A stretch of 64,000 nucleotides of DNA, taken from Comamonadaceae bacterium. GTDB taxonomy: Bacteria; Pseudomonadota; Gammaproteobacteria; Burkholderiales; Burkholderiaceae_C. A program made the translations under genes and the position numbers. A model generated the notes under the pieces. The model saw nothing but the letters and a program-made list of their open reading frames with translations, ran no database searches and was not told where the DNA came from. The stretch covers positions 62,001 to 126,000 of the forward strand of contig CANJPU010000002.1 in NCBI GenBank assembly GCA_947476285.1. Direction: 5' to 3'. Each line of letters starts with the position of its first letter. Position 1 is the stretch's first letter. Below are positions 26,984 through 36,137 of this stretch, in pieces.

Positions 26984-27013
26984 TGGACACGATTGTATAC
27001 ACGCATATACAAT
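26984..27013 (+). promoter_or_regulatory. GntR-type operator overlapping promoter (site 1 of 3)
   Basis: TGTATACACGCATATACA at 26994-27011 is an inverted repeat whose arms extend one base further on each side. TGGACA (26984-26989), 16 bases, TATACA (27006-27011) makes a promoter for the C45 gene, so the operator covers the spacer and -10. An 18-base inverted repeat of the same spacing lies at the gntR start (42735-42752) and a third before the Ldh2 gene (37625-37642). Confidence 0.65.
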
Positions 27014-27041
27014 GACCAAAATCCATCGCCAGGAGCCACCT

Positions 27042-28166
27042 ATGCAGCCTTCGGACATCAAGCCATTCCCGCTCATCGACATGTCTGGTAGTGCACTTGA
27101 GCGCGGCCGAGCCTACGGCAGCCAAGCCAAGGATCGGGTGCACAAGACGCTTCGCCACTACAAGGCGCAGGTCAGTCAAATGAAACTAGCCAACGCCGAC
27201 ATAGCCGCCATCATTGCCCTGGTCACGCCAGCGGTTGAACGATTCGATCGCAGCTACCTCGATGAAATGCGTGGCATTGCCGAAGGCGCCGGGGTTGCCT
27301 TCGAAGACATCTTCCTGGTGAATGCGCGCACTGAAATCCTTAAGATCGCTGCCCGGCCGGACCTGCGGGCAAAACTGCTGGGCGATGCGCCCGACGGCTG
27401 CACCGCCGTCACGGTGATGCCCTCGGCCACCAAGAACGGCGAGCTGATTCACGCGCAGAACTGGGACTGGAAAGTCGAGTGCTCGGAAACCGGCGTCGTT
27501 CTGCGCATCAGGAGCGAGACCGGGCCCGACATCCTCACCTACACCGAAGCAGGCATGATGGCTCGCTCGGGCTTTAACTCAGCAGGCGTTGCCATCACGG
27601 GCAACAACATCGAATCGAGCGTTGACTACAGACAGGTAGGGGTGCCGCTGCCGATGATCAGGCGCAAAGCGCTTGAATGCACCCATGTGGCGCCGGCCAT
27701 GACCATGGTCTACACCACGCCCAAGACCGCTTCCAACAACATGGCTGTCAGCCATTGCGACGGCATCGCCATCAACTTCGAATGCGCGCCCAGTGAGACC
27801 TTCATGCTGCATCCGGAAAACGGCTTGCTGGTGCATTCCAACCACTGGCTCAGTCCGGTCGCGCTGGGCAAACTGATGGACACTGGCGTGGCCATGTCAC
27901 CATGCTCCTTGTACCGGCATTCGCGGGTGCGTGAGGTGCTCACGCCCTTGGTCGGCTCGATCACTCCGGGCTCGGTCAAGAAGGCGCTGCTCGATGACAT
28001 GCAAAGCCCCTGGTCTGTGTGCAGACCGCCGCGCCTGGACCCCGCACGCAACATCCAGACGGCGACCGTCTCCACCGTCGTCATGCAGCCGCGGGCGGGC
28101 ATCATGGAAGTTGCCAATCTCGCAGCGGTCAATCCGGAATTCACCATCTACCGCCTCAAGGCCTGA
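27042..28166 (+). CDS. C45 peptidase / acyl-CoA:6-APA acyltransferase-like Ntn hydrolase
   Basis: A 374-residue protein from ATG 27042, preceded by AGGAG; ATG 27012 lies inside the operator. The signature APDGCTAVTV places the self-processing nucleophile at C120 after G119, as in isopenicillin N acyltransferase and related C45 enzymes. The N-terminal portion (about 1-119) would be released by autocleavage. These enzymes hydrolyse or transfer acyl groups on amide bonds. It has no signal peptide. It leads a cluster with deacetylase-fold and hydantoinase genes, suggesting amide or cyclic-amide catabolism. Confidence 0.88.
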   Translation: MQPSDIKPFPLIDMSGSALERGRAYGSQAKDRVHKTLRHYKAQVSQMKLANADIAAIIALVTPAVERFDRSYLDEMRGIAEGAGVAFEDIFLVNARTEILKIAARPDLRAKLLGDAPDGCTAVTVMPSATKNGELIHAQNWDWKVECSETGVVLRIRSETGPDILTYTEAGMMARSGFNSAGVAITGNNIESSVDYRQVGVPLPMIRRKALECTHVAPAMTMVYTTPKTASNNMAVSHCDGIAINFECAPSETFMLHPENGLLVHSNHWLSPVALGKLMDTGVAMSPCSLYRHSRVREVLTPLVGSITPGSVKKALLDDMQSPWSVCRPPRLDPARNIQTATVSTVVMQPRAGIMEVANLAAVNPEFTIYRLKA

Positions 28167-28330
28167 GCCACCGAATTCGCAGCCCACAGCGGACCCAGGC
28201 AGGCATGTTCCAGCTTCCAGTCAGCTTGGGGTGTGCTGATGGCGCCATGGCATCTGCGCATTCATGCAGGTGCCCGATCACGGTGCACACAATAGGCAGC
28301 TTCAAACCAAATTGAAAACACGGAACAAGC

Positions 28331-29161
28331 ATGACCACGCCATCCCCTTTCCCCGACTCCATGCGCTGCGTCGTATTGATCGGCATCGACTTTGACGGCC
28401 CAAGCCATGAGGTCGGGCGCGGCATCGCGCCATTGGGAAAAGAATCCTGTGGCCGCTACTCGGCACGGTGCGGCATACCCAGACACCTTGAGATGCTGGC
28501 CAGGCACGGTGTGCCGGCCACATTCTTCGTGCCCGGTTACGACGCGCAGCAGCATCCGCAGGTGGTTCAGGAAATCGACCGCTGCGGCCATGAAGTGGCG
28601 GCCCATGGCTATCTGCACGAAGCGTGGAATCTTGAGAGTGCTGAAGAAGAGCAATTGCTCAAGAAGACCGATGCCATTTTGCGCGAGCTGATCAACAAAC
28701 CGGTGCTGGGCTGGCGGTCGCCCTCCGGGCGCAAGAGCGATGCGACGCTGGGCGTTCTGAAGTCCATGGGCTACATCTATGACTCCAGCGAGAAAGATTT
28801 TGACCGGCCCTACGTGGCCCGCTTTGGCAAGGGGCCCGATGACACCATCATCGAGTTGCCCAACAACGCCTACAGCCTGGACGATTTCCCCTTCTACAAG
28901 TTCAGCTACACCCCGCCATCGGAGGTGCTGGTCCAGTGGCGCGCCGAGTTTGATTCGATTTATCGATCGGATCGGTTCTTCGTGCTCTCGGTGCATCCGC
29001 GTTCAGGCTGGGGGTCGGGGACGCCATCGCATACCAAGGTCATGTCGGACATCATCACCTACATGAAGGGCCATGACGGTGTGCAGTTCTTTGATTCGAG
29101 AACCTTTGCAAAATGGTGCATCGCCAACAGCAGCAAACTTGAAGAGTTGAGCTACGTATGA
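28331..29161 (+). CDS. Polysaccharide-deacetylase-fold hydrolase (cyclic imidase/PuuE-like)
   Basis: A 276-residue NodB-fold protein. The metal triad appears intact: D20/D22 in GIDFDG, and H92 and H96 in AHGYLHE, with a C-terminal VHP His. There is no signal peptide, unlike carbohydrate deacetylases. Cytoplasmic relatives include cyclic imide hydrolase and the allantoinase PuuE, which open cyclic amides. Its neighbours (C45 hydrolase, hydantoinase A/B) favour that type of chemistry over sugar deacetylation. The stop overlaps the next gene (29158-29161), a degenerate paralogue. Confidence 0.87.
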   Translation: MTTPSPFPDSMRCVVLIGIDFDGPSHEVGRGIAPLGKESCGRYSARCGIPRHLEMLARHGVPATFFVPGYDAQQHPQVVQEIDRCGHEVAAHGYLHEAWNLESAEEEQLLKKTDAILRELINKPVLGWRSPSGRKSDATLGVLKSMGYIYDSSEKDFDRPYVARFGKGPDDTIIELPNNAYSLDDFPFYKFSYTPPSEVLVQWRAEFDSIYRSDRFFVLSVHPRSGWGSGTPSHTKVMSDIITYMKGHDGVQFFDSRTFAKWCIANSSKLEELSYV

Positions 29162-30039
29162 ACTCCTATCCCTGGCCAAATGGCGCACGCTCCGTCATGT
29201 TTCTCAGCGTCAACTTCGACGCGGAGACTTTTGATCTGAAGGAAACCCCGCCCAATCGGCTGTATGGGCGTTTCGGCTACGGCCGCTACGGTGTCCGCGC
29301 CGGGTTTCCACGGCTCGTCGCCTTGCTGGAGAAACATTCCATCCCCGCGACTTTCTTCGTCTCGGCATCTGACGCACGCCGGCATCCTGACCTGATACGC
29401 ACGCTGGTCGACAAAGGCCATGAGATCGGCGCGCGCGGCATCGACCTAGAAGACTTTTCCAAATTGGGCGACTCGGAGCCCAAAGTGCTGAAAGAGTCGC
29501 GCGAGATTCTTGCGGATGTGTGCGGCAAGGCGCCAGTGGGTTTTCGCGCACCGGACGGCAGTATGTCGGTGAACACAGTGCGGCATCTGGCTGAGCTGGG
29601 CTATGAGTACGACGCGTCGTTTCAGGATTCTGATTTCCCCTATTGCATAGAGCCAGTGCCGGGCAAGACCCTTATCGAAGTGCCTGCCACTTACGCGCTG
29701 GACGACGGCCCCATTTACTCGGCACGCCACACGCACGCGCGGGTCATGACGGTTTTTCGCGACGAGATCTCCGCCATGCGCGAGGAGGGCACGCTGATTC
29801 CTCTCACGCTGCATCTGCGCGGAGACTTCGGATCCACACGCGGCGCGCGAATCGTGGCATTGGACGAGTTGCTCACACAAGTCAAGGCGCATGGCGATGT
29901 CCACTTCATGAACGGCGCAGCCATTGCGGCGCATGCCAGATCACTTGGCCTGACGCCTGAGCCTGATCCCGCCGCCGCGCACTTGGCAACACTTGCCAAA
30001 TCCGTTTACAGAGGCGATCTTGCGGTCAAGCCCAAGTAG
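29158..30039 (+). CDS. Polysaccharide-deacetylase-fold protein lacking metal histidines
   Basis: A 293-residue paralogue of the preceding protein (VPATFFV / IPATFFV, GHEVAAHGYLHE / GHEIGARGIDLED). The first Asp survives (NFDAE, D21) and the C-terminal His survives (TLHLRG), but the two metal His are Arg93 and Leu97. A canonical zinc or nickel site therefore cannot form. ATGA coupling to the intact paralogue suggests a heteromer in which this subunit is structural or regulatory, or an enzyme with a different mechanism. Confidence 0.87.
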   Translation: MNSYPWPNGARSVMFLSVNFDAETFDLKETPPNRLYGRFGYGRYGVRAGFPRLVALLEKHSIPATFFVSASDARRHPDLIRTLVDKGHEIGARGIDLEDFSKLGDSEPKVLKESREILADVCGKAPVGFRAPDGSMSVNTVRHLAELGYEYDASFQDSDFPYCIEPVPGKTLIEVPATYALDDGPIYSARHTHARVMTVFRDEISAMREEGTLIPLTLHLRGDFGSTRGARIVALDELLTQVKAHGDVHFMNGAAIAAHARSLGLTPEPDPAAAHLATLAKSVYRGDLAVKPK

Positions 30040-30119
30040 GGCGAAGCGGCTGATCGAATGGCTGAGATGACGAATCGGCGCTACACCCAGGGCATCAGAC
30101 GGCTCGGTCTGTGGGCGCG

Positions 30120-31880
30120 ATGAAGCCCGACGCCATCACCATCGAACTCGTGCGCGGCGCTTTGCGCACGGTGCAAGGTGAAATGGAGAGCTTGATCGAG
30201 CACACCGCGATGTCGGCCTTCATCAAGGAGAAGAAGGACTTTCACGCTGCGCTTTTCGATGTGGCAGGCCGTCTGATGGCCACCAAGTCGCTGCCGCTGT
30301 CATCCGATCTCATTGCGCCCATTCTTGAACAATATCCCATGGAGACGATGCGCCAGGGCGATCTGTATTGGTACAACGATTGTTACGCTTCGCACGGTGC
30401 TGTGTCGCACACACCTGACCAGGTGATCGTGGCGCCGGTGTTTCATGAGGGCAGTCTCGTCGCATTCGTACAGTCATGGGCGCATTTTGGCGATGTGGGC
30501 GGTATGCATGCAGGGTCGATCTCTCCTTTGTGCACCGAGATTTTCCAAGAGGGCGTTATCGTGCCGCCGACGCGCCTGGCCAGCGAAGGGCGTGTCAACG
30601 AGGAACTGCTGCGCATGTTCTTTCGCAACTCGCGTTTTCCGGTGGCTGCGCGTGGTGACATGAGCGCGCTGATCGCATCGGTACGGCTGGGCGAGCGTCG
30701 CATGCAAGAGCTTGTGCAGCGATTTGGCGCGCGGACCTTGCAGGCGGTGTTCGACGAGCTGATCGCACGCACGCGCGGTGCGATTCGCGAGCGTTTTCGC
30801 GCTTTGGTGCCCATTGGCAGTTACCGCTTTGTCGACACCATCGACTCGGATGGACATGGCCATGGGCCTATCCATATTCGCTGGCGTCTGGATGTCACGC
30901 CCGACCGCATCACGCTGGATGCGAGCGAAAGCGACGACCAGGTGCCTGGGCCCATCAACTATCTGATGAGCCGCACCGAACCTTCTCTGACATTTGGCTC
31001 TTACTTGCTGGGCGACGGTCAGTATCCGCTCAACGCCGGCGTGGAAGGTCTGTTCGATGAAGTGGTGCTGCGCGAGGGCTCCATACTTCGGCCTCGCTTT
31101 CCGGCGGCACTCGGCCAACGCGGCGTCACCAAGCAGCGCAACATCGGCGCCTACATGGGTTTGCTGGCCGTGGCCACTCGCGGGGCGTCGCCCGCGTCAC
31201 AAAGCGCCTATGTCATCCTGAGCATCCGGGGCCGAGACCTGGATGACCACCCCTATCTGATGTCCGATGGCAACGGAGTGGGTGGGGGAGGGCGCCCGTC
31301 GGCCGATGGCTACGACGCGATCTACCACGTGGAGCAGAAGAACTATCCGGTGGAATTTGTCGAGGCCACCTACCCGCTGCGCTTGCGCCGCTACGCCATC
31401 AACCGCGACAGCGGTGGACCGGGGCGTTGGCGCGGCGGCTGCGGCGTGGTGCGCGAGTTTGAAATTCTTGCCGAGCAGGCCACAGTGGGCGTGCGAATCG
31501 AGAGCGTCCTCAATCCACCGTGGGGAGTCGCAGGCGGCCTGAATGCGGGCTCCGGCCGTTGTGTGGTGAACCCGGGCCGGGCGGATGAGCGCGAACTCCC
31601 GCCTTTGTCCGACGGCAATCTCGTTCGCCGTGGCGATATCGTTCGACTGGAGACTGGTGGGGGCGGAGGCTGGGGTCATCCCTTCCAGCGCGAAGCCCAT
31701 CTCGTGCTCGCCGATGTGGTGTGTGGCTTCGTGAGTGCACAGACTGCACTCAGCGCTTACGGTGTCGTGCTCAGCGCCGACGGGCGTGCGGTGAATGTGG
31801 AAGCGACTCTCCAGCGCAGGCGGGCTTCTCCGCCCGCCAAGTTGTTCCATCGCCACCAATACCAGGAGGCGCTGGAGTGA
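30120..31880 (+). CDS. hyuB: Hydantoinase B / 5-oxoprolinase beta-like subunit
   Basis: A 586-residue HyuB-family protein from ATG 30120. Characteristic stretches are IELVRGALRTVQGEME, NDCYASHGAVSHTPDQ, HFGDVGGMHAGS, GGGGRPSADGYD and the C-terminal ETGGGGGWGHP. With HyuA it forms ATP-dependent hydantoinase/oxoprolinase or acetophenone/acetone carboxylase-like complexes. The stop overlaps the hyuA start as GTGA (31877-31880). The ligand of this pair is not predictable, but a five-membered lactam or imide fits the adjacent imidase-like genes. Confidence 0.92.
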   Translation: MKPDAITIELVRGALRTVQGEMESLIEHTAMSAFIKEKKDFHAALFDVAGRLMATKSLPLSSDLIAPILEQYPMETMRQGDLYWYNDCYASHGAVSHTPDQVIVAPVFHEGSLVAFVQSWAHFGDVGGMHAGSISPLCTEIFQEGVIVPPTRLASEGRVNEELLRMFFRNSRFPVAARGDMSALIASVRLGERRMQELVQRFGARTLQAVFDELIARTRGAIRERFRALVPIGSYRFVDTIDSDGHGHGPIHIRWRLDVTPDRITLDASESDDQVPGPINYLMSRTEPSLTFGSYLLGDGQYPLNAGVEGLFDEVVLREGSILRPRFPAALGQRGVTKQRNIGAYMGLLAVATRGASPASQSAYVILSIRGRDLDDHPYLMSDGNGVGGGGRPSADGYDAIYHVEQKNYPVEFVEATYPLRLRRYAINRDSGGPGRWRGGCGVVREFEILAEQATVGVRIESVLNPPWGVAGGLNAGSGRCVVNPGRADERELPPLSDGNLVRRGDIVRLETGGGGGWGHPFQREAHLVLADVVCGFVSAQTALSAYGVVLSADGRAVNVEATLQRRRASPPAKLFHRHQYQEALE

Positions 31881-33964
31881 AGCCGCAACCCATGGATGCG
31901 CCCATTGGCGCTCTGCTGATAGGCGTGGACACCGGTGGAACCTTCACCGATGTCGCCATGCTGGACGCATCGAGTGGCCGCATGTGGGTAGCCAAGACTG
32001 CCTCCACGCCGGATGATCCTTCGCGCAGTTTTGGGCAGGCGCTGGCCGACGGCCTATCGGAGGCGGGCGCGCCAGCCGATCAAGTCGAACGCGTGCTGCA
32101 CGGCACGACGGTAGCGACCAATCTGATTCTCGAGCGCAAGGGGCCGCGCGTGGCCATGATTGTCACCACCGGTTTTCGCTACATCGTGGAAATCGGCCGG
32201 CACAACATGCCCAAGCGCGCCAACCCTTTTGTGTGGGTCAAGCCCAAGCGGCCTGCCCAGCCCGACGACATCTGGGAAGTGCCAGGCCGCTTGGACCATC
32301 GTGGCCGGATCGTGCAAGAGCTTGACGAAGACGCGGTGCGTGCGGCTGCCAATGAGATCGTCCGGCAGGGAATCGAGACAGTGGCCGTGGTCTTGCTCAA
32401 CAGCTATGCCAATGCGGATCACGAGCGGCGTGTGGGCGAAATTCTTCGTGCCGACTACCCAGGGCTGCAGGTCTCGCTGTCGTGCGAAGTGCTGCCTGTG
32501 ATTCGCGAGTATGAGCGCAGCATCACCACGCTACTCAATGCCTACGTGATGCCGGCCATGTCTTCCTATGTGGACCGGCTGGAGCAGCGAACGCTCGAGC
32601 AGGGCATTCATGCGCCTTTGCTGGTGATGAAATCGAGCGGCGGCGTCTCCAGCACCCGCAACGCCCGCGCGCGCCCCGTCGAGACCGTGCTGTCCGGGCC
32701 GGCCGCTGGCGCCGTAGGGGCCAGCTTTGTGGGGGCGGCGGCGGGCTTTTCTGATCTCATCTGCATTGACATCGGCGGCACCTCGGCCGACATCGGGCTG
32801 ATACAAGGTGGCTTGCCCTACCTCACGACAAGCGGCACCGTCGGCGATTGGAGTGTCGGCCTGCCGATGATTGACATCTTGACCATTGGCGCCGGCGGCG
32901 GCTCGATTGCCCGTGTCACCTCAGCCGGTAGCTTGCAGGTGGGTCCAGAGAGCGCGGGCGCACGGCCGGGACCGGTGTGCTATCGGCGCGGCGGCACTGA
33001 GCCGACAGTGACCGATGCGCATCTGGTGCTTGGCCATCTCACGCCTTATCTGCTGGCGGGGCGTTTCGGGCTCGATGTCGATGGCGCAAAGGAGGCCATC
33101 GCGCGGCACATTGCGACACCCCTGGGGCTCGACCTGGAAGCGGCTGCGCGCGGCATCCTGGAAGTGGCCGACAACAACATGGTGGGGGCCATCCGCGTTG
33201 TGTCGGTTGATCGCGGGCTCGACCCGCGCGATTTCGTTCTCGTGCCGTTCGGTGGCGCCGGGCCGCTGCATGGCGGGACCCTGGCACGCATGATCGGCTG
33301 CAAGACCATTCTGATTCCACCCGCGCCGGGTGTGCTGGCCGCACTTGGACTGCTTGTGTCGAATCTGCGCGCGGAATTCGCTCGCACGTGCTTGCAACTC
33401 GCTGGGCGCTACGACGTGGACCGGATCGCCGAGGTCTTCGATGAGCTGAGGGCCGACGCCACCCGATGGCTTGATGCGGAACAGGTGGCGCCCGCGTCGC
33501 GCCGGCTGCTGATGCAACTGGACTTGCGCTACAAAGACCAGGGCTTTGAGCTTGAGCTTGCATGGGCCGGTGCCGGGCGCTTCGATGAGACGGCCCTGGC
33601 ACAGACGATTGCCGCATTTCATGCCAAGCATGAGCGCTTGTACGGCTTCAGGTCAAGTGACATTCCGGTCGAACTGGTGACAGTGCGCGTGGACGCGATC
33701 GGCATGCTGCCGGCAGTGGCAATGCCCGAACTTGCTGCGGGCGGCAGCGTGTCGGCCGCCATCACCGGCGAGCAGCGCGTGGCATTTCGCGATGGCCCTG
33801 CGCAAGTGCCGGTGTACGATCGAACCCGTCTTGGCGCCGGTGTGCGCATCGAGGGGCCGGCCATCGTCACGCAGCTTGACTCCACCAGCCTGATCCTGCC
33901 GGGCCAATGGGTGCAGGTTGATCGATGCGGTTCATTGATCGTGCGCGAGGAGAGCGGATCGTGA
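31877..33964 (+). CDS. hyuA: Hydantoinase A / 5-oxoprolinase alpha-like subunit
   Basis: A 695-residue HyuA protein from GTG 31877, with AGGAGG seven bases upstream inside hyuB. The actin-like ATPase features are GVDTGGTFTDV at the N-terminus, HGTTVATN, CIDIGGTSADIG and FGGAGPLHG. It phosphorylates the ring oxygen or substrate carbonyl in an ATP-dependent ring opening carried out with HyuB. Length and domain order (hydantoinase A N, hydantoinase A, C-terminal extension) are normal. Confidence 0.93.
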   Translation: MKPQPMDAPIGALLIGVDTGGTFTDVAMLDASSGRMWVAKTASTPDDPSRSFGQALADGLSEAGAPADQVERVLHGTTVATNLILERKGPRVAMIVTTGFRYIVEIGRHNMPKRANPFVWVKPKRPAQPDDIWEVPGRLDHRGRIVQELDEDAVRAAANEIVRQGIETVAVVLLNSYANADHERRVGEILRADYPGLQVSLSCEVLPVIREYERSITTLLNAYVMPAMSSYVDRLEQRTLEQGIHAPLLVMKSSGGVSSTRNARARPVETVLSGPAAGAVGASFVGAAAGFSDLICIDIGGTSADIGLIQGGLPYLTTSGTVGDWSVGLPMIDILTIGAGGGSIARVTSAGSLQVGPESAGARPGPVCYRRGGTEPTVTDAHLVLGHLTPYLLAGRFGLDVDGAKEAIARHIATPLGLDLEAAARGILEVADNNMVGAIRVVSVDRGLDPRDFVLVPFGGAGPLHGGTLARMIGCKTILIPPAPGVLAALGLLVSNLRAEFARTCLQLAGRYDVDRIAEVFDELRADATRWLDAEQVAPASRRLLMQLDLRYKDQGFELELAWAGAGRFDETALAQTIAAFHAKHERLYGFRSSDIPVELVTVRVDAIGMLPAVAMPELAAGGSVSAAITGEQRVAFRDGPAQVPVYDRTRLGAGVRIEGPAIVTQLDSTSLILPGQWVQVDRCGSLIVREESGS

Positions 33965-34000
33965 ACCTTTTAGTCTTGTGTCTTTTTCATGGAGAAATCA

Positions 34001-35023
34001 ATGAACGCACCCATCAGATTTCAATCACGCTCGCACGGCCGCCGCGTTGCGATGGCATGTGTCGTTGCGGTGCTGAGTCTGTCGGCTCTGCCGACGATGG
34101 CTCAGACCGCGGAGGCGCCTGAAGCATGGCCTAGCAAGCCAGTCCGAATCGTCTTGCCCTTCGCGGCTGGGGGTGGCACCGACATCGTCGGACGCCTGCT
34201 CGCCCAGGGGCTGGAACCCATACTCGGCCAGCCGGTGATCATTGACAACCGCAACGGCGCTGCGGGGGGCATAGGCGCACAGTTGGTGGCAAAGTCACCG
34301 CCCGATGGCTACACCGTGCTGCACGGCACCATCGGCACCCACGCGGTGAACCAGTTTCTGTACCCGAGCCTGCCCTTTGACCCGGTCAAGGAATTCGTGC
34401 CCGTCACTTTGCTGACCAAGACCCATTGCGCGCTCGCCGCCGGAGCAGATGCGCCCTACAAGACCCTGCAAGAGATGATTCAGTACGCCAGACAAAATCC
34501 GGGCAAGCTGAACTACGGCATTCCAGTCAACGGCGACGCCTGCCACCTGGGAATCGAGATGCTGAAATTTCAGAGCAAGATCAACATCATGGGCATCCCC
34601 TACAACAGCGTGCCCACCACCATGACCGATCTTCTTGGCGGCCGTCTGCAGCTCTCATCCGCGGCTGTTCAGAATGTGATGGAACTCACCGGGCCGGGCA
34701 AGCTGCGGGCGCTGGCGGTGCTGGGTGACACCCGCGCAGAAGCCATGCCCAATGTGCCCAACATCGCCGAATCCGGATTCCCCGGCTTTGCCGCGAACGG
34801 ATGGCAAGGATACTTCCTGCCAGCAGGCACGCATCCGATCATCGTCAACAAGCTCGCCGCAGCCATCGCCAAGCTTTACTCGCAACCGGATTTCGTCGCC
34901 AAGGCCAAGGCCCGGGGCCTGGAGTTGGCATCGCTGCCGCCGGACCGATTCAATACATTCCTCGTGAACGAGCGGGCCAAGTGGTCCGCAGTGATCAAAG
35001 AGGCCAACATCAAACCTCAGTGA
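34001..35023 (+). CDS. Bug/TctC family periplasmic substrate-binding protein
   Basis: A 340-residue receptor from ATG 34001, chosen because GGAG lies six bases upstream (an ATG at 33989 is also in frame). The signal peptide ends PTMA before QTAEAPEAWPSKPVRIVLPF. GGGTDIVGRLLA, SPPDGYTVLHGT and LPFDPVKEF are Bug signatures. It follows hyuA by 36 bases and probably captures the compound that this cluster degrades. No membrane transport subunit is encoded nearby. Confidence 0.92.
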   Translation: MNAPIRFQSRSHGRRVAMACVVAVLSLSALPTMAQTAEAPEAWPSKPVRIVLPFAAGGGTDIVGRLLAQGLEPILGQPVIIDNRNGAAGGIGAQLVAKSPPDGYTVLHGTIGTHAVNQFLYPSLPFDPVKEFVPVTLLTKTHCALAAGADAPYKTLQEMIQYARQNPGKLNYGIPVNGDACHLGIEMLKFQSKINIMGIPYNSVPTTMTDLLGGRLQLSSAAVQNVMELTGPGKLRALAVLGDTRAEAMPNVPNIAESGFPGFAANGWQGYFLPAGTHPIIVNKLAAAIAKLYSQPDFVAKAKARGLELASLPPDRFNTFLVNERAKWSAVIKEANIKPQ

Positions 35024-35038
35024 AGGCGCAAGTCTGCA

Positions 35039-36109
35039 ATGGAACTCAAACCCCCCTCAGCCAGTGACCCCATTCTCGTCTGGGGCGGCGGCGCCATCGG
35101 CGGCACCATCGCGGCGTACTGGGCACGGGCAGGCGTCCCCGTGCTGCTGGTGGACATCGTGCAGGCGCATGTCGAGGCCTGCCGCACCACCGGCCTGCGC
35201 ATCGAGGGGCCGGTCGATCAGTTTACGCAGCAGGTGCCCGCAGTGACGCCCTCGGAGCTGCAAGGTGTCTATTCGCGCATCGTGCTGGCCGTGAAGGCGC
35301 AGAACACCGCCGCCGTCATGCTTGATCTGCTTCCCCATCTGGCAGCTGATGGCTTTGTGCTGTCGGCGCAGAACGGGCTCAATGAGATCACCATTGCCGA
35401 GCATGCGGGGGCAGACCGAACGATAGGCTGCTACATCGGGTTCGCCTCTGACTGGCTCGGCCCCGGGCAAGTCTTGTATGGCGGGCGAGCTGAAGTGGTG
35501 ATTGGTGAGATTGAAGGCCCCAGCCGGCCGCGCACGGCTGACATGCACAGGCTGATGCAGATTTTCGAGCCCGAGGCAGTGCTCACCGAAAACATCTGGG
35601 GCTACCTCTGGAGCAAGCTGTGCCTGGCATCCATGCTCTTTGCCACCGCACTGAACAATGACGATATGCCAAGCAACTTTGCCGATCCCAAGCGCGTTCT
35701 CGTGTTCGACCGCCTGGCACGCGAAGTGATGGCAGTGGCGTGCGCGCGGCATGTCACGACGCAGCCTTTTAGAAACTTCGATCCCCTTGCGTTTGCCCCG
35801 GGAAGCGATGAATCCGTCTCGCGTGCAGCCGTTGCACAGCTTGCCCTGCGCTGGCGCAACAGTGCCAAGAAGCATTCCGGCTTCTGGCGTGACATGGCCG
35901 TGCGCAAGCGGCGCACTGAAGTCGATCCCATGCTGGGCCCGGTGGCCGATTTCGGCAAACAGGCCGGGCTCGACATGCCAGCGCTGTGCACCTTGATCGG
36001 TCTGGTTCACGATATCGAGGACGGCCGGCGCGAACAGTCGTGGGATACCTTCCAGGTGTTGCTCGACGAATGCGTGCGCCAGTCGGGTCACCTGCAGAGC
36101 CAAGCCTGA
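35039..36109 (+). CDS. Ketopantoate reductase-like (PanE/ApbA family) oxidoreductase
   Basis: A 356-residue protein with an N-terminal Rossmann motif VWGGGAIGGTIAAYWARAG and the PanE-type AVKAQNT and LSAQNGLNE segments. The C-terminal helical half contains WSKLCLASMLFATAL with the expected Lys. Family members reduce 2-keto acids with NADPH. In this catabolic cluster it more likely acts on a 2-keto or 2-hydroxy acid intermediate than in pantothenate synthesis. It is 15 bases after the Bug gene, co-directional, and convergent with the next MmgE/PrpD gene. Confidence 0.88.
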   Translation: MELKPPSASDPILVWGGGAIGGTIAAYWARAGVPVLLVDIVQAHVEACRTTGLRIEGPVDQFTQQVPAVTPSELQGVYSRIVLAVKAQNTAAVMLDLLPHLAADGFVLSAQNGLNEITIAEHAGADRTIGCYIGFASDWLGPGQVLYGGRAEVVIGEIEGPSRPRTADMHRLMQIFEPEAVLTENIWGYLWSKLCLASMLFATALNNDDMPSNFADPKRVLVFDRLAREVMAVACARHVTTQPFRNFDPLAFAPGSDESVSRAAVAQLALRWRNSAKKHSGFWRDMAVRKRRTEVDPMLGPVADFGKQAGLDMPALCTLIGLVHDIEDGRREQSWDTFQVLLDECVRQSGHLQSQA

Positions 36110-36137
36110 CACTGCGGGCGAGCATGGCGTGGTGCGG

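Noticed and set aside
28331..30039. Chitin or peptidoglycan deacetylases
   Set aside because: Neither protein has an export signal or wall-binding domain, and the neighbours are amide-hydrolysing enzymes; one lacks the metal site.
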